NCBI RefSeq assembly: GCF_029784155.1
Contig: NC_073692.1
Coordinates: 419,488,352-419,552,351 of the forward strand
Source of the DNA: Uranotaenia lowii
Lineage: Eukaryota; Arthropoda; Insecta; Diptera; Culicidae
Direction of reading: 5' to 3'
Length of the DNA stretch: 64,000 nucleotides
The position numbers and the translations under genes are program-made. The notes under the pieces are model-generated. The model did not search any database, was not told the origin of the DNA, and saw only the letters and a list, made by a program, of their open reading frames with translations. The number at the start of each line of letters is the position of its first letter. The stretch's first letter is position 1. Positions 34,226 through 48,400 of this stretch are shown here, piece by piece.

Positions 34226-36220
34226 TGGTACTGGGTGTTAAATGTTAATCTTAAGTTGTCAACGTCATTTGTTCAGTCTGTAAAGCCTAAATTGCCTTAG
34301 ACAGTGAACGTCTTTAAAGTTTCCTATTTTGTAGCTCGAGGATTTCTTAGATAAATTTAGCTTATCGTCGCAAAGATTTGAGGAAATGTTTTTAAAAGTT
34401 TCAATTTTATGTGAAAAACTCTTAATGTTAAAGAACTTAAAAATGAATAATAGTTTAAAAACAATTATTTTTAATTTTTATTATTCATGCATTGTTTGGG
34501 CAAAAATATCACAGAAAACGACTTTAAAAAAAAAAAATCGATAGCATCCCTTTGCAGCAAATCATTGTTCCATTTATTTTACCAAATTGAAAATTAAATT
34601 GATAGTAATGTTGATAATAAATAATTCATCCGTTTTTACATTTTTTTTTTTTTGAAAAGTCAATCCTGTTTCAATAAACCAAACAGAAAAAATAAAATCA
34701 AATATTCCAATTCATTTGTCAATTTCTTCTGTTAATCTAGGAATTGAAATTGTGCTGCAGTATATCAAATCCAAAAACGGCCAGCTTTCACCTGTCACTA
34801 CACTAAAACAGTAAAACCAATCAGCAGATGTGACAAACTGTTCGCCAGGCGGCTTGCTTGCTCATTAACCCCGGATTCGAATGGGTTGGTACCTGGAATC
34901 CAGAATTTGACCAAATTAACGTCGCATCTGACCATTCACGTTCCTACTAACTACAGTCCAGGTGAACGCATCGAAATCAACGCTTTCGAAATCCTGGGGA
35001 AGGATGACGGCAATGGATGAGCTGGAACAAAGTCCAACAACTACCCTGAATGGAACACTAATTACGGAAAAGTCGAAAAGTGCATCCACACAAGCCCCTC
35101 AGGCGGGCGAAAGAGGGTAAAAGCTTATTTCGAACTCTGCACCACTGCAAGTTTTCCCCTTTACTTACCTTTCGCTCTTTTCCTCGTCCCACCCACTTGG
35201 CTGTTTCGAATCAGAAGGTGGTAAGTCACATATTGCCAATTAAGCAAAATGTAATTAATTAACGCTGGATTGGATTTAAACTCGATGCTCGATGTCGATT
35301 GTAACTTCTTTTTTTCATTTTTTATATTAATGGATCGTTGTTGTGGCACTGCACTGAGGAGAAGTTTGAGGGTGGGGATAAAATGTTGCTGCAAATTATT
35401 GCCCGAGATTAATTTTTGCATTTGCAAATTGGACACCGGAAATGGGACTGGTGATAGCTTTCACTGCCAGTAAAGTGACGTTCGAACAAATTGGCTTTTT
35501 CGGTTTTTCAAAATATCTTTTTTATTATTTTGTATAAATCTCTTTGTTCGATTTGCAGGAGATTACTGGTTTGTTTTCTGCATATGGTTGGCTCATTTGA
35601 TTTGTTATTTTCACAAACGGCACAGCGGCCATAGTCCAGATTCACTTATTTTAGCATCCTACAGTACAATCACTTATCGTCTAAGCTTAACTTAAGATTT
35701 AGTCAATATTTGAATTATCCTCTGTTATCTCTTTTCTTTTTATTTTTTTTTTCAAGTTACATTTGATCTTTTAAAATACATCAGCTTAATGTTACAATCA
35801 GCCTACGAAAGTGTTGCCCGATGAATGTACAAAAGATGCGATCTCAAGTAAGAATAAGAATAAACATTTTAATTTATACACAATACATTTCGTCTCTTGT
35901 CTTGTCAAAGCCCTTTGGCGTTCCCTTTTTTTTTTCTTAGAAATTCAACGTTCCTGCTTACACTTAAATTTCCTTACTGCACTAGAATCACTATGTATAT
36001 AGAAAATATTTTACTCAAGCTGATGGACATTGGCATTGCTAGTTTGCTACCTTCCGAAAACGCGTAATTCTACAAAATAGAACTAAGCGAGGTATTCCCA
36101 TGAACGAAATTTTAAGAATTAAAAATAACTTTATGTTTTTATTTTCTTAAATATTGAAATATTTAAAATCAGCCGAACGAAAAGATTTCTCAATGCCGTT
36201 AAATTCATCAAACATGCCGC
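34226..36220 (-). other. 3' flank of the Ig-superfamily gene (likely 3' UTR plus intergenic)
   Basis: No coding region. AATAAA-type signals on the minus strand can be read near 36136, 35738 and 35521 (plus-strand TTTATT), so the transcript end cannot be fixed. 34790-35480 is less AT-rich and looks unique. Confidence 0.4.
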
Positions 36221-36409
36221 TTACAGACGCCCACAAACAAGCATAAATATCGTTGAAGTTGCCAGTAGAATCCAGTTGAGAACCACACAGGGATCTACAC
36301 CGCTGTTCCAGGAGAAGGGATTCCCGAAGGACGTCGATCCGAGCGTTTGCTCGACGGTTTCCTCCGGCATATCACTACTCAGGGTGTAGAATTGGAAAAT
36401 ATCACTGAC
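36221..36409 (-). CDS. last exon: end of FN3 domain, stalk and GPI-type tail
   Basis: The acceptor is AAATAACAG|GTCAGTGAT. There are 62 codons plus TAA. The first residues complete the FN3 domain (VSDIFQFYT). Residues ~41-60 are hydrophobic (VVLNWILLATSTIFMLV), with no basic cytoplasmic stretch beyond CGRL, as expected for a GPI signal rather than a true transmembrane anchor. Confidence 0.88.
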   Translation of the reverse strand, partial: VSDIFQFYTLSSDMPEETVEQTLGSTSFGNPFSWNSGVDPCVVLNWILLATSTIFMLVCGRL

Positions 36410-39400
36410 CTGTTATTTGAAAAAGGAGAAACAAACATATATATAAATTCCTTTTAATTATGACTCTCCTTTGGAATTTTGATAAATAATATACAATGAA
36501 AAATCAGACTACATCCCAATTTGAAATTCAAATGCTAAATAGTGATCCAGCAATTTCATTGAAAATAACCATGATAAAATGTTTATTCGTTTAACATTAC
36601 GAGCTACATTTTTCCCCATAGGTAAATCATACTTTCTTCGATGTTTCACGTGCCGATGTTGACAAAGTTGAAGTTCAATATTAAAATCAGCAGGTATCGT
36701 CTTACAAATAAAAGACAGAAAAAAAACTACTTGAAAATTGGACTTTGATCATTTTCCCGTACAACCTATGTATATTCCATAATGTTATCCGATTAACTTA
36801 GAAAGTGTGAACAAAATAGACTGTTTCAAACATAAAAACTGATGAATAATTTGCAAATAAATATCAATTCGTTCAAATTTTTCAAGTCCGTTTAAATATA
36901 AACGGGCTGGACAAACCCAAGCAATTTTATATTAAAACCAAGCTAAATCTAGGCGGTCTTGGACAAAACTCATGAATAATTCAATAAAAATAAGAAAAAA
37001 AAATGCTTGAAATAATATTTCTACCCCAATCAAATCGTCAGATTTTAAACCTATTGTGTTCTGTTCTAAGAAATTATCAATTTAATCAAATTCAAGAGAA
37101 ATTAATCGGATTTTTTTTATTTTTACAAACAACAACTGATATTTTTGCATATTCGATAATTATTGTCAAAATAGCGTTTTTCATTTTTTTTTTGGATATT
37201 TTGTCAATTCATATTAATTTTCTCATTTATGACATTTTGAATATATAAGACCATTTTATCAGTTTTGTCAATTTTGTCAATGGACACGAATGATAAAAAA
37301 AGGTCCTGAATACAAAAAAAAAAACAATTTGATAAATTTAGTCAATTTAGTCAATTTAGTCAATTTTGTCAATTTTGTCAATTTTGTCAATTTTGTCAAT
37401 TTTGTCAATTTTGTCAATTTTGTCAATTTTGTCAATTTTGTCAATTTTGTCAATTTTGTCAATTTTGTCAATTTTGTCAATTTTGTCAATTTTGTCAATT
37501 TTGTCAATTTTGTCAATTTTGTCAATTTTGTCAATTTTGTCAATTTTGTCAATTTTGTCAATTTTGTCAATTTTGTCTATTTTGTCAATTTTGTCAATTT
37601 TGTCAATTTTGTCAATTTTGTCAATTTTATCAATTTTGTCAATTTCGTCAAGTTTTTGAATTTTGTCAATTTTGTCAATTTTGTCATTTTTGTCAATTTT
37701 GCCAATTTTTTCAATTTTGTCAATTTTGTCAATTTTGACAATTTTGTCAATTTTGTCAATTTTGTCAATTTTGTCAATTTTGTCAATTTTGTCAATTTTG
37801 TCAATTTTGTCAATTTTGTCAATTTTGTCAATTTTGTCAATTTTGTCAATTTTGTCAATTTTGTCAATTTTGTCAATTTTGTCAATTTTGTCAATTTTGT
37901 CAATTTTGTCAATTTTGTCAATTTTTTCAATTTTGCCAATTTTGTCAGTTTTGTCAATATTGTCATTTTTGTAATTTTTGGAATTTTAGTAATTTTTGAA
38001 ATTTTTGGAATTTTTGAATTTTTTGAAATTTTTGAAATTTTTGGAATTTTTGTCATTTTTGTCATTTTTGTCATTTTTGTCATTTTTGTCATTTTTGTCA
38101 TTTTTGTCATTTTTGTCATTTTTGTCATTTTTGTCATTTTTGTCATTTTTGTCATTTTTGTCATTTTTGTCATTTTTGTCATTTTTGTCATTTTTGTCAT
38201 TTTTGTCATTTTTGTCATTTTTGTCATTTTTGTCATTTTTGTCATTTTTGTCATTTTTGTCATATTTGTCATTTTTTGTCATTTTTGTCATTTTTGTCAT
38301 TTTTGTCATTTTTGTCATTTTTGTCATTTTTGTCATTTTTGTCATTTTTGTCATTTTTGTCATTTTTGTCATTTTTGTCTTTTTTGTCATTTTTGTCATT
38401 TTTGTCATTTTTGTCATTTTTGTCATTTTTGTCATTTTTGTCATTTTTGTCATTTTTGTCATTTTTGTCATTTTTGTCATTTTTGTCATTTTTGTCATTT
38501 TTGTCATTTTTGTCATTTTTGTCATTTTTGTCATTTTTGTCATTTTTGTCATTTTTGTCATTTCTGTCATTTTTGTCATTTTTGTCATTTTTGTCATTTT
38601 TTGTCATTTTTGTCATTTTTGTCATTTTTGTCATTTTTGTCATTTTTGTCATTTTTGTCATTTTTGTCATTTTTGTCATTTTTGTCATTTTTGTCATTTT
38701 TGTCATTTTTGTCATTTTTGTCATTTTTGTCATTTTTGTCATTTTTGTCATTTTTGTCATTTTTGTCATTTTTGTCATTTTTGTCATTTTTGTCATTTTT
38801 GTCATTTTTGTCATTTTTGTCATTTTTGTCATTTTTGTCATTTTTGTCATTTTTGTCATTTTTGTCATTTTTGTCATTTTTGTCATTTTTGTCATTTTTG
38901 TCATTTTTGTCATTTTTGTCATTTTTGTCATTTTTGTCATTTTTGTCATTTTTGTCATTTTTGTCATTTTTGTCATTTTTGTCATTTTTGTCATTTTTGT
39001 CATTTTTGTCATTTTTGTCATTTTTGTCATTTTTGTCATTTTTGTCATTTTTGTCATTTTTGTCATTTTTGTCATTTTTGTCATTTTTGTCATTTTTGTC
39101 ATTTTTGTCATTTTTGTCATTTTTGTCATTTTTGTCATTTTTGTCATTTTTGTCATTTTTGTCATTTTTGTCATTTTTGTCATTTTTGTCATTTTTGTCA
39201 TTTTTGTCATTTTTGTCATTTTTGTCATTTTTGTCATTTTTGTCATTTTTGTCATTTTTGTCATTTTTGTCATTTTTGTCATTTTTGTCATTTTTGTCAT
39301 TTTTGTCATTTTTGTCATTTTTGTCATTTTTGTCATTTTTGTCATTTTTGTCATTTTTGTCATTTTTGTCATTTTTGTCATTTTTGTCATTTTTGTCATT

Positions 39401-42400
39401 TTTGTCATTTTTGTCATTTTTGTCATTTTTGTCATTTTTGTCATTTTTGTCATTTTTGTCATTTTTGTCATTTTTGTCATTTTTGTCATTTTTGTCATTT
39501 TTGTCATTTTTGTCATTTTTGTCATTTTTGTCATTTTTGTCATTTTTGTCATTTTTGTCATTTTTGTCATTTTTGTCATTTTTGTCATTTTTGTCATTTT
39601 TGTAATTTTTGTCATTTTTGTCATTTTTGTCATTTTTGTCATTTTTGTCATTTTTGTCATTTTTGTCATTTTTGTCATTTTTGTCATTTTTGTCATTTTT
39701 GTCATTTTTGTCATTTTTGTCATTTTTGTCATTTTTGTCATTTTTGTCATTTTTGTCATTTTTGTCATTTTTGTCATTTTTGTCATTTTTGTCATTTTTG
39801 TCATTTTTGTCATTTTTGTCATTTTTGTCATTTTTGTCATTTTTGTCATTTTTGTCATTTTTGTCATTTTTGTCATTTTTGTCATTTTTGTCATTTTTGT
39901 CATTTTTGTCATTTTTGTCATTTTTGTCATTTTTGTCATTTTTGTAATTTTTGTAATTTTTGTAATTTTTGTCATTTTTGTCATTTTTGTCATTTTTGTC
40001 ATTTTTGTCATTTTTGTCATTTTTGTCATTTTTGTCATTTTTGTCATTTTTGTCATTTTTGTCATTTTTGTCATTTTTGTCATTTTTGTCATTTTTGTCA
40101 TTTTTGTCATTTTTGTCAATTTTGTCAATTTTGTCAATTTTGTCAATTTTGTCAATTTTGTCAATTTTGTCAATTTTGTCAATTTTGTCAATTTTGTCAA
40201 TTTTGTCAATTTTGTCAATTTTATCAATTTTGTCAATTTTGTCAATTTTGTCAATTTCGTCAATTTTTTGAATTTTGTCAATTTTGTCAATTTTGTCAAT
40301 TTTGTCATTTTTGTCAATTTTGCCAATTTTTTCAATTTTGTCAATTTTGTCAATTTTGACAATTTTGTCAATTTTGTCAATTTTGTCAATTTTGTCAATT
40401 TTGTCAATTTTGTCAATTTTGTCAATTTTGTCAATTTTGTCAATTTTGTCAATTTTGTCAATTTTGTCAATTTTGTCAATTTTGTCAATTTTGTCAATTT
40501 TGTCAATTTTGTCAATTTTTTCAATTTTGCCAATTTTGTCAGTTTTGTCAATATTGTCATTTTTGGAATTTTAGTAATTTTTGAAATTTTTGGAATTTTT
40601 GTCATTTTTGTCATTTTTGTCATTTTTGTCATTTTTGTCATTTTTGTCATTTTTGTCATTTTTGTCATTTTTGTCATTTTTGTCATTTTTGTCATTTTTG
40701 TCATTTTTGTCATTTTTGTCATTTTTGTCATTTTTGTCATTTTTGTCATTTTTGTCATTTTTGTCATTTTTGTCATTTTTGTCATTTTTGTCATTTTTGT
40801 CATTTTTGTCATTTTTGTCATTTTTGTCATTTTTGTCATTTTTGTCATTTTTGTCATTTTTGTCATTTTTGTCATTTTTGTCATTTTTGTCATTTTTGTC
40901 ATTTTTGTCATTTTTGTCATTTTTGTCATTTTTGTCATTTTTGTCATTTTTGTCATTTTTGTCATTTTTGTCATTTTTGTCATTTTTGTCATTTTTGTCA
41001 TTTTTGTCATTTTTGTCATTTTTGTCTTTTTTGTCATTTTTGTCATTTTTGTCATTTTTGTCATTTTTGTCATTTTTGTCATTTTTGTCATTTTTGTCAT
41101 TTTTGTCATTTTTGTCATTTTTTGTCATTTTTGTCATTTTTGTCATTTTTGTCATTTTTGTCATTTTTGTCATTTTTGTCATTTTTGTCATTTTTGTCAT
41201 TTTTGTCATTTTTGTCATTTTTGTCATTTTTGTCATTTTTGTCATTTTTGTCATTTTTGTCATTTTTGTCATTTTTGTCATTTTTGTCATTTTTGTCATT
41301 TTTGTCATTTTTGTCATTTTTGTCATTTTTGTCATTTTTGTCATATTTGTCATTTTTTGTCATTTTTGTCATTTTTGTCATTTTTGTCATTTTTGTCATT
41401 TTTGTCATTTTTGTCATTTTTGTCATTTTTGTCATTTTTGTCATTTTTGTCATTTTTGTCATTTTTGTCATTTTTGTCATTTTTGTCATTTTTGTCATTT
41501 TTGTCATTTTTGTCATTTTTGTCATTTTTGTCATTTTTGTCATTTTTGTCATTTTTGTCATTTTTGTCATTTTTGTCATTTTTGTCATTTTTGTCATTTT
41601 TGTCATTTTTGTCATTTTTGTCATTTTTGTCATTTTTGTCATTTTTGTCATTTTTGTCATTTTTGTCATTTTTGTCATTTTTGTCATTTTTGTCATTTTT
41701 GTCATTTTTGTCATTTTTGTCATTTTTGTCATTTTTGTCATTTTTGTCATTTTTGTCATTTTTGTCATTTTTGTCATTTTTGTCATTTTTGTCATTTTTG
41801 TCATTTTTGTCATTTTTGTCATTTTTGTAATTTTTTTTTTCGTTTTTGTTGGCTTATATATTTTTTTTTAATGACTACATATTGTTCATATTTTCACAAA
41901 ATATGAAAAAGCATTTAAGAACATTTTATTTGTTTTTTTTTTTAATATTTCGAAATGTGTGATTGCAGTTGAGCATGTGATTATTTTGCATTATGTTTCT
42001 ATTTATTTGGTCTTTTTTATATTTATTTTAAATTAATAAATATTTATAAATCATATAATTTTATTTTCTATTTTTCCTAAATTGGAAATATAAAGAATTT
42101 TTTTTGAAATCCAAACCTTGATTTGGGTCATCAAAAGTCATCAACCAAAATTGATTTGAGGATTAAGTGGGATTGCTAAATATAGGAACTTTTACGGTTG
42201 ATTGGAACTAAAAACAAAACGTGTAGGCGGAAATGAATCCATCTAAACTTAACCAGTTCACTATTGCTGCTGATGAGAATGGATTTTCAATGCTTTCCAA
42301 GAACTGCGATGCAATCGGAAACGAGCCATGACATTTTCCTATGTATAGGTATCTTTACCTTGATGGAATGATTTCCAATCCCAAAATCATCATATTCGTA

Positions 42401-45400
42401 TTGTTCGTCTGGCTGAAATTGGACAGTGCTTCAGCCAAAAATTGTAATCCCTAATATTTCCCGTTTCCCGGTTTTTGAACCCCGTTCCTGGTTTAAAAAC
42501 TCACCTCGTTCCATCCGTATCGATTTTTGGCCTGCACGATCGTTTCGTACACCGAGTTTGGATCCAGGCCCCGGATTGTGTACGTCATGATGTGCCGAAA
42601 TGATTCAGCCCGGCTCGACGGCGGGTTCAGGATTACGTCGTGCCATCTGCCCGGATGCTGATAAGACTCGTTCATCTGCGTTCGGTCACATCACCAATAG
42701 AAGAGCCAGCAGCAGCATCAAAAGCATCAGAAAACGTTCGTTGCAACCAGCAACATTCACGAGGAGCAGCATCGCCAATACCGGAAAGGGTTTTCCGGCC
42801 CAGGAGCAAAAAATGGGGAAGGGCAGATGAATTCGAATCGAAGAGATTGGGTGGTCATCATCGGGGCACATTCGAACAGGAGCAGGATTCGGAGCCAGAT
42901 TTTCGAATGATTCCGTTGTGCCATCAGACGATGAATTTCGAGAGATGACGGCCCAGAGCCGGACAGTTTGGTTGATGTTTGCAGCCACGACGATGACGAT
43001 GACGATGGTGGTTGAGCATATTGTTGGAAAAACGAGAAGATGAAGGGAAATGAGTTGAAAGGATTAGGCTTCAAGCTTTTCGGATCACACAGCCTTTTCT
43101 TCCTTGTATGGGGCGAGGTGTGTATTTGTGATTGGGGTTCGTTCATTTTCGAGTTTTGTGTGTTTTTGAGGAATCAAACTGACTAGCTTGTGGGGAGATA
43201 ATCTTAATCAAAGTTTCACAGAAACAATATTCTGCTGGTGAGTATATGATAAAATCGGGATAGGCAAAAGGGTTAGTTACGGCTATACTAGTTTTATATA
43301 CGTTATCTTACGTTAAAAATAGATCCGATATTTCAAAACAAAACATCGTGAATTTAATTGATATAAAATCATTTCAAATTCGTTACATGAGTCTAACTAC
43401 CTTCTTTACAACTAAAATTTCCCGCTGAACAGCTTTATCAAAGACCGTAACTTTGTATATTATTACACGAAAAAAAAAAGGTGTTTAAATGGGGACATGT
43501 CTTTTGGCATTGACTAATAATAAATTCAATTGACTGTTCAGCACAAAATTTCCCTTAGAAAATTTATTAATTGACACGAGAACCATAATCAGGTTCGGTT
43601 TTACAGAAGGAAGAAAAATTATGTTGATTTTTCAGTACAAAATATTCATGTTATCGTTACTTTAAAATTCTGCAAAAACTCATGGATGAGTTTTGAACCA
43701 AAACAAAGCTTTTTAGACCCCACGTAAAAATTCGGAAAAGACGCTAAATCGATTTAGTCTACTGTCCATATGGCCCTTCTGTCTTTGAGACACTACAATA
43801 AATAGGGGCCTTTATTTTGGGCGGCGGTAGGAATTTTATTTCATGTCTTTGGTATCATGTTTGCTGATGTTTATATCAACATAATTATAATAAGTTGGAG
43901 AAATCGATGCTAAAATGAGTACTGAATGGTAAAAACAGCCTCCATCAAAAATCGACCCAAAGGATTCAATACAAAAAAAAATCTACATTTTTTGATTGAT
44001 ATGTTCCAAACAAACGGTAAAAGCACTCCAAAACCTCGTCTTGAATCTTTTCGAAAATTTGTGGTCGGTTTTTTGGCATCAAGATGAGTTTTTGTGAACA
44101 AAAAAGTAGAATTTCACCCCGTTGGGGTCTACCTGGTCACCTTTTTCTCCCATACACTCCCTGAACTACATGAACAGTTTGCAAAGAGTTGTAAGTTGAA
44201 TATCAAAAAGACGAATAAACCTTAAAAAATTATCGATTGTGAAAGTTTATCAAAGCAAAATTGTAAGTTTTCTTATATTTTGTCACGTCTTTTTTTTAAA
44301 TTTTTATTTGGTTATAAGGTCATCCAATTCTAGTATTTCCCAATAACTTGCAAGGCTTATGATGTTGTTTGTGGAGTTTATAACTATGCATTAAACAACA
44401 TCCGTCATTGTATTTATGAAGAATTTTTTACTATAATTTCGTTGGTGTCTGAAAATTAAGCCGAAAGACAAAGATGGCGTTTTCGAACTAAGATCGTGAC
44501 CAAACCGGTTGAAATTATGAAATTTTTCTGAGTCTGCTTAACTTTGGCTGATTTAAAGCAAGATAGAAATCAAAAATTTCATTTTTTTACTGTTTAAAAC
44601 TAATATAGTTAAGCGATATTGAAAAAAAAAATCATACTTATATTATTTTTTACACTAGCTTTGATTAATTTGAAATGAAAATTAAAAAGTGACAAAAAAC
44701 CCATCTGTTTTGGATGTTGCCAATTCGAACAATTTTGCACGGAGGTTGCCAAAATCGAATGTACTACAAATCAATCTTTTCATTATTATTTCATCACTAT
44801 CGGCTGGAATGTACTCAATCCGATTGAACAGAACGGCATTTTCTCTGATAAATATGAAAAATATGGTTTAAAATCACTGAAATTTTATTCTGAATTTTTC
44901 AAATTATCAGTTGTAGTCTGTAAACCAAGAACTTTTATTATTTCAAGATGAGCTCTAAATCTTTCTGAATTCATATCAATCATGAGTTTTTTCTAAACGA
45001 CTTCAACTAAATGAGTTATCTTTGATGCAAAACACTAATTTTTTAAGGACTTTTAAGCTTCAATGTTTTTTTGAGAACCTTAAAAATTTAAAACTCAAAT
45101 TTAAAAAAACATTTGGTAGCAGACACTTGAACAGTTTTAAAATGATTCAGTTGTATTGATTTTATAACCAAAACAATAATCTGGGTACATGCGACCCTAA
45201 CCGGCTATAATTGTCTTTTTTTTTTGCTAGGTAGTTCTAGTTAACCTAATAAAAAGTCTTAAAATGAGAAATTTAAGTGCTCTTAATTTTAGAAAAAGTT
45301 AGAAAATTTTACTTCGAGAAAGTACAGTTCGGGTCATATAGACTAAGCTGACCAGATTTTCCGGTTTCATGCGGGTTTCCTTGGTATTCAATACTCAGTT

Positions 45401-48400
45401 TGGGCAAAGTGCGTTCTAGCCCGATTTCCCTGATTTCATTGAAAGAAGCCTGGACTTTTCCCGAATTTATTCACATTATTTGCCAAAACAAACAAAAACA
45501 AATTTTGTTGTACATTTTTTTTACTTATGCGCTCAGAACGAAATGTTTTGAACAAGATTCATAAAAATAAGTATACCTAATAGGTTTTTGGGAAGCCTAA
45601 ACTACGAACTGTTAATGAGTTTTGAGAAAAAAAAATTCATGTTTTTTTCTTGGTTTTTCTAAATTTTTTGGATTTAACCAAATTTGCTTGAAGTTTTGGT
45701 TGACAATTTTGAAATCAAATGCCCGGAAAACACACAGAATCAAAATTCAAATGTTGAATTTAGATTCGAAGTCCAGATTCAGAATTATTTTTAAAAGTTC
45801 AGATTCAGAATTAGTTCAGAATTAAGTTAAGTGTTAAAAATACCAAAATGACTATTTCGTTAAGAAATTCGAACAGCAGGAGATCGTAGACTAATAAAAT
45901 TGATTTTCAGGTCAATAAAATTCGAAATTTAAAATAATGAATCTCAGTCAGTTTGATAACACTATTAAGCTGAAAATTACAAATATACTTGAGTTCATTT
46001 CTAAGTTTTGTGAAGAGATAAAAATTATTTTAATTTCTCTAAAATAAACCACAAACTTCATAGTTATTCATAAAATCTGTTTAAAATGAACAGTTTTCGC
46101 TGATGAAGAAACATTCACTTGACAAAATCTGCTGGAAATGTCTTTTTTTGGTGGATTAAGTAACTTTGTAACTATCACGGCCTCATGGGGAGGTTTTGGT
46201 CACTTTTTTTTCTTCTATGATACATTTGCTTCCAAAATGCACGAATTAAAAAAAAATCAAAGAAATTTTTTATCACTTTTTATTTAATTAATTTTGGGTT
46301 CTTTTACATTAAAAATTTTATGTATTACATAGAGAATTTTGAAAATACAGATTTGTATAACGGATCTTTGAGTAACATATTTGAGAACTTACTTTCATTA
46401 TAGGTTAAAATTATCTCTAAAATCTGGTCAATTTAGCTTATTTGATTTGAACAAAAAATAAGGTTTTATAATAAAGCCTCGATTTGTTAAAAAATCTCAT
46501 TTGATATAAACCGAACAAGCTTAATGTACCAATCTCTTGAGCAAATTGATCTATATTGAAGTTTTGGTATGAAATTTGGCTCTTGATAAAATTGTAATTA
46601 TAATATTATTTAATTTTTTTACGCTTTCTTTATCCGCGAATACTTTTCATGTAAATGAATTTCTCAAATAAAATCCTAAGGATGTTTTTCTCAGGATGAA
46701 AATTCAGATACAGTATTAACATTCAAAATTCAAATGAGGCTCATAAATATGCTAAAATTATCAAGATTACTAATTTTGAAAATTTAATTTTGGATCTTTT
46801 TCTGAGTTTCAATACGATTTCTGAAATGTTAAAAAACGATTTATGATTTAGATTCCAGATCAATATTTCTATATAAGCCAGGAATTGAAATTTGTTTCAT
46901 AGCCCTCAATCATCAATCTAGTATTTTATTTTTGATGTCTTGCGGCATTCTAATCGGCATTCATTATTTGATTTTTTTTATTTTTTTTATATTTTTGATC
47001 GCCTTTTTAAAGTTTTCAATTCTGCGGAAGAATTAAGTTTAGAAATTTCAGATCTGAATACGAAACAAAAACCCAGAATAATTTCTACAGCTATGATCAT
47101 TTAGAGTCTTAGTTAATGAGAAGGACTACTTAGTCCTTTTTTTAAGATGTCTAAGTCTACGTAATTGTTTAAATTTCCGATGAAAAAGGATACGGTTTAA
47201 AATATGTTCGAACGGAATGAGGATATGGTTTCAAATATGTTTTAACAATCACCTCGGGAATCTTTCATTGTCGACTAAAAAAATCATGAATTGTTAATTT
47301 TTTCTGAAGTTGTTTTGGCCCAAATAGATAAAAAGTTTAAGGAGACTCACTAGAATGCTCACGTTTTTCGATCAAACGAATGGTTTTATTTAAATACACG
47401 CGTTTGTAACGGCCCAGATTCTAAATTCAGGTATCAGGTATCAGAAAAGGGGTAGGCTTAATAGCGACACGTTATCCAAACAAACGGGAAAATTGTGCCT
47501 AGCCTTTTTTTTACAGATTTCATCATATACCTGAGAAATCTGAAAACCATAAAAGGATTAGAAAATAAGTAAATATTTAGGGCATAAAGCCGATCCACGT
47601 AGGGATTTTGAAGCATTGAAGCTTATAACCACATCGGGTGAAAAATGACAGATTGTTTTTTTTAGTTTAAATTCTTAGAATTAGATACACTTATAACAGG
47701 ATAGGCGAGAGCACATAAAAGCTTTCTAGCAAATGAAAAACAAGCATATATGAGCTAAAATGAATCATACATTATTGATTCACAACTACAAAATTCAGGA
47801 GATTTGAGTTTACAATCATCAGAAAATGTACTAAACAGGATGCTACAATTAGGGCAAATAAACGATTTTATAATGGCAAAGTTGGCATTTAGCCTATTCA
47901 CATAGGGATTTCAAAGCAATAAAGCTTTTTTTTAAGCAGAATATTGGAAATAAGGACTTTTTTAAAAACTTACTTTGTTAAATTCTTACATACATTAAAA
48001 ATAAATGTAGTCGGGCAAAAGAGGGACATGCACAAACTAAGTGGAAGGTAAATATAGGTACAATAGTACCTCTGAATCATAGCTTAACCATACAGGAGAT
48101 TCAAAACACAAAGTCTTGTTTTTATATATTTTTATTTAACTGACCAGTTAGCGCTCTGGTTAGACGACTACAATGAGTTTCTGTGACGCCAAATTTGAAA
48201 CAAGCGATATTAACACTGCACGAAGATGTAGCAGTGGATTCCAAAACCAGGATTGACGTATGATACGAAATATCAGAGTACGATATTAGAGGAGCGTTGA
48301 CTCTTCTTAACACTATAACCATTCTAAAGCTAAGGGAACATGTGTCAATACAAGAGAAGTGACATACATTAGGTGAAACAGATATGACTGTCGACATGCG

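Noticed and set aside
38276..41830. Open frames of up to ~1,180 codons (Val-Ile-Phe, Ser-Phe-Leu, Cys-His-Phe, Met-Thr-Lys repeats) on both strands
   Set aside because: They follow directly from a 9-bp unit without stops. There is no non-repeat domain, and frames switch wherever the array gains or loses a base.
42600..43146. Plus- and minus-strand frames next to the FN3 exon
   Set aside because: They are shadows of the exon or run into intron. Only 42505-42675 has matching splice sites and domain sequence.
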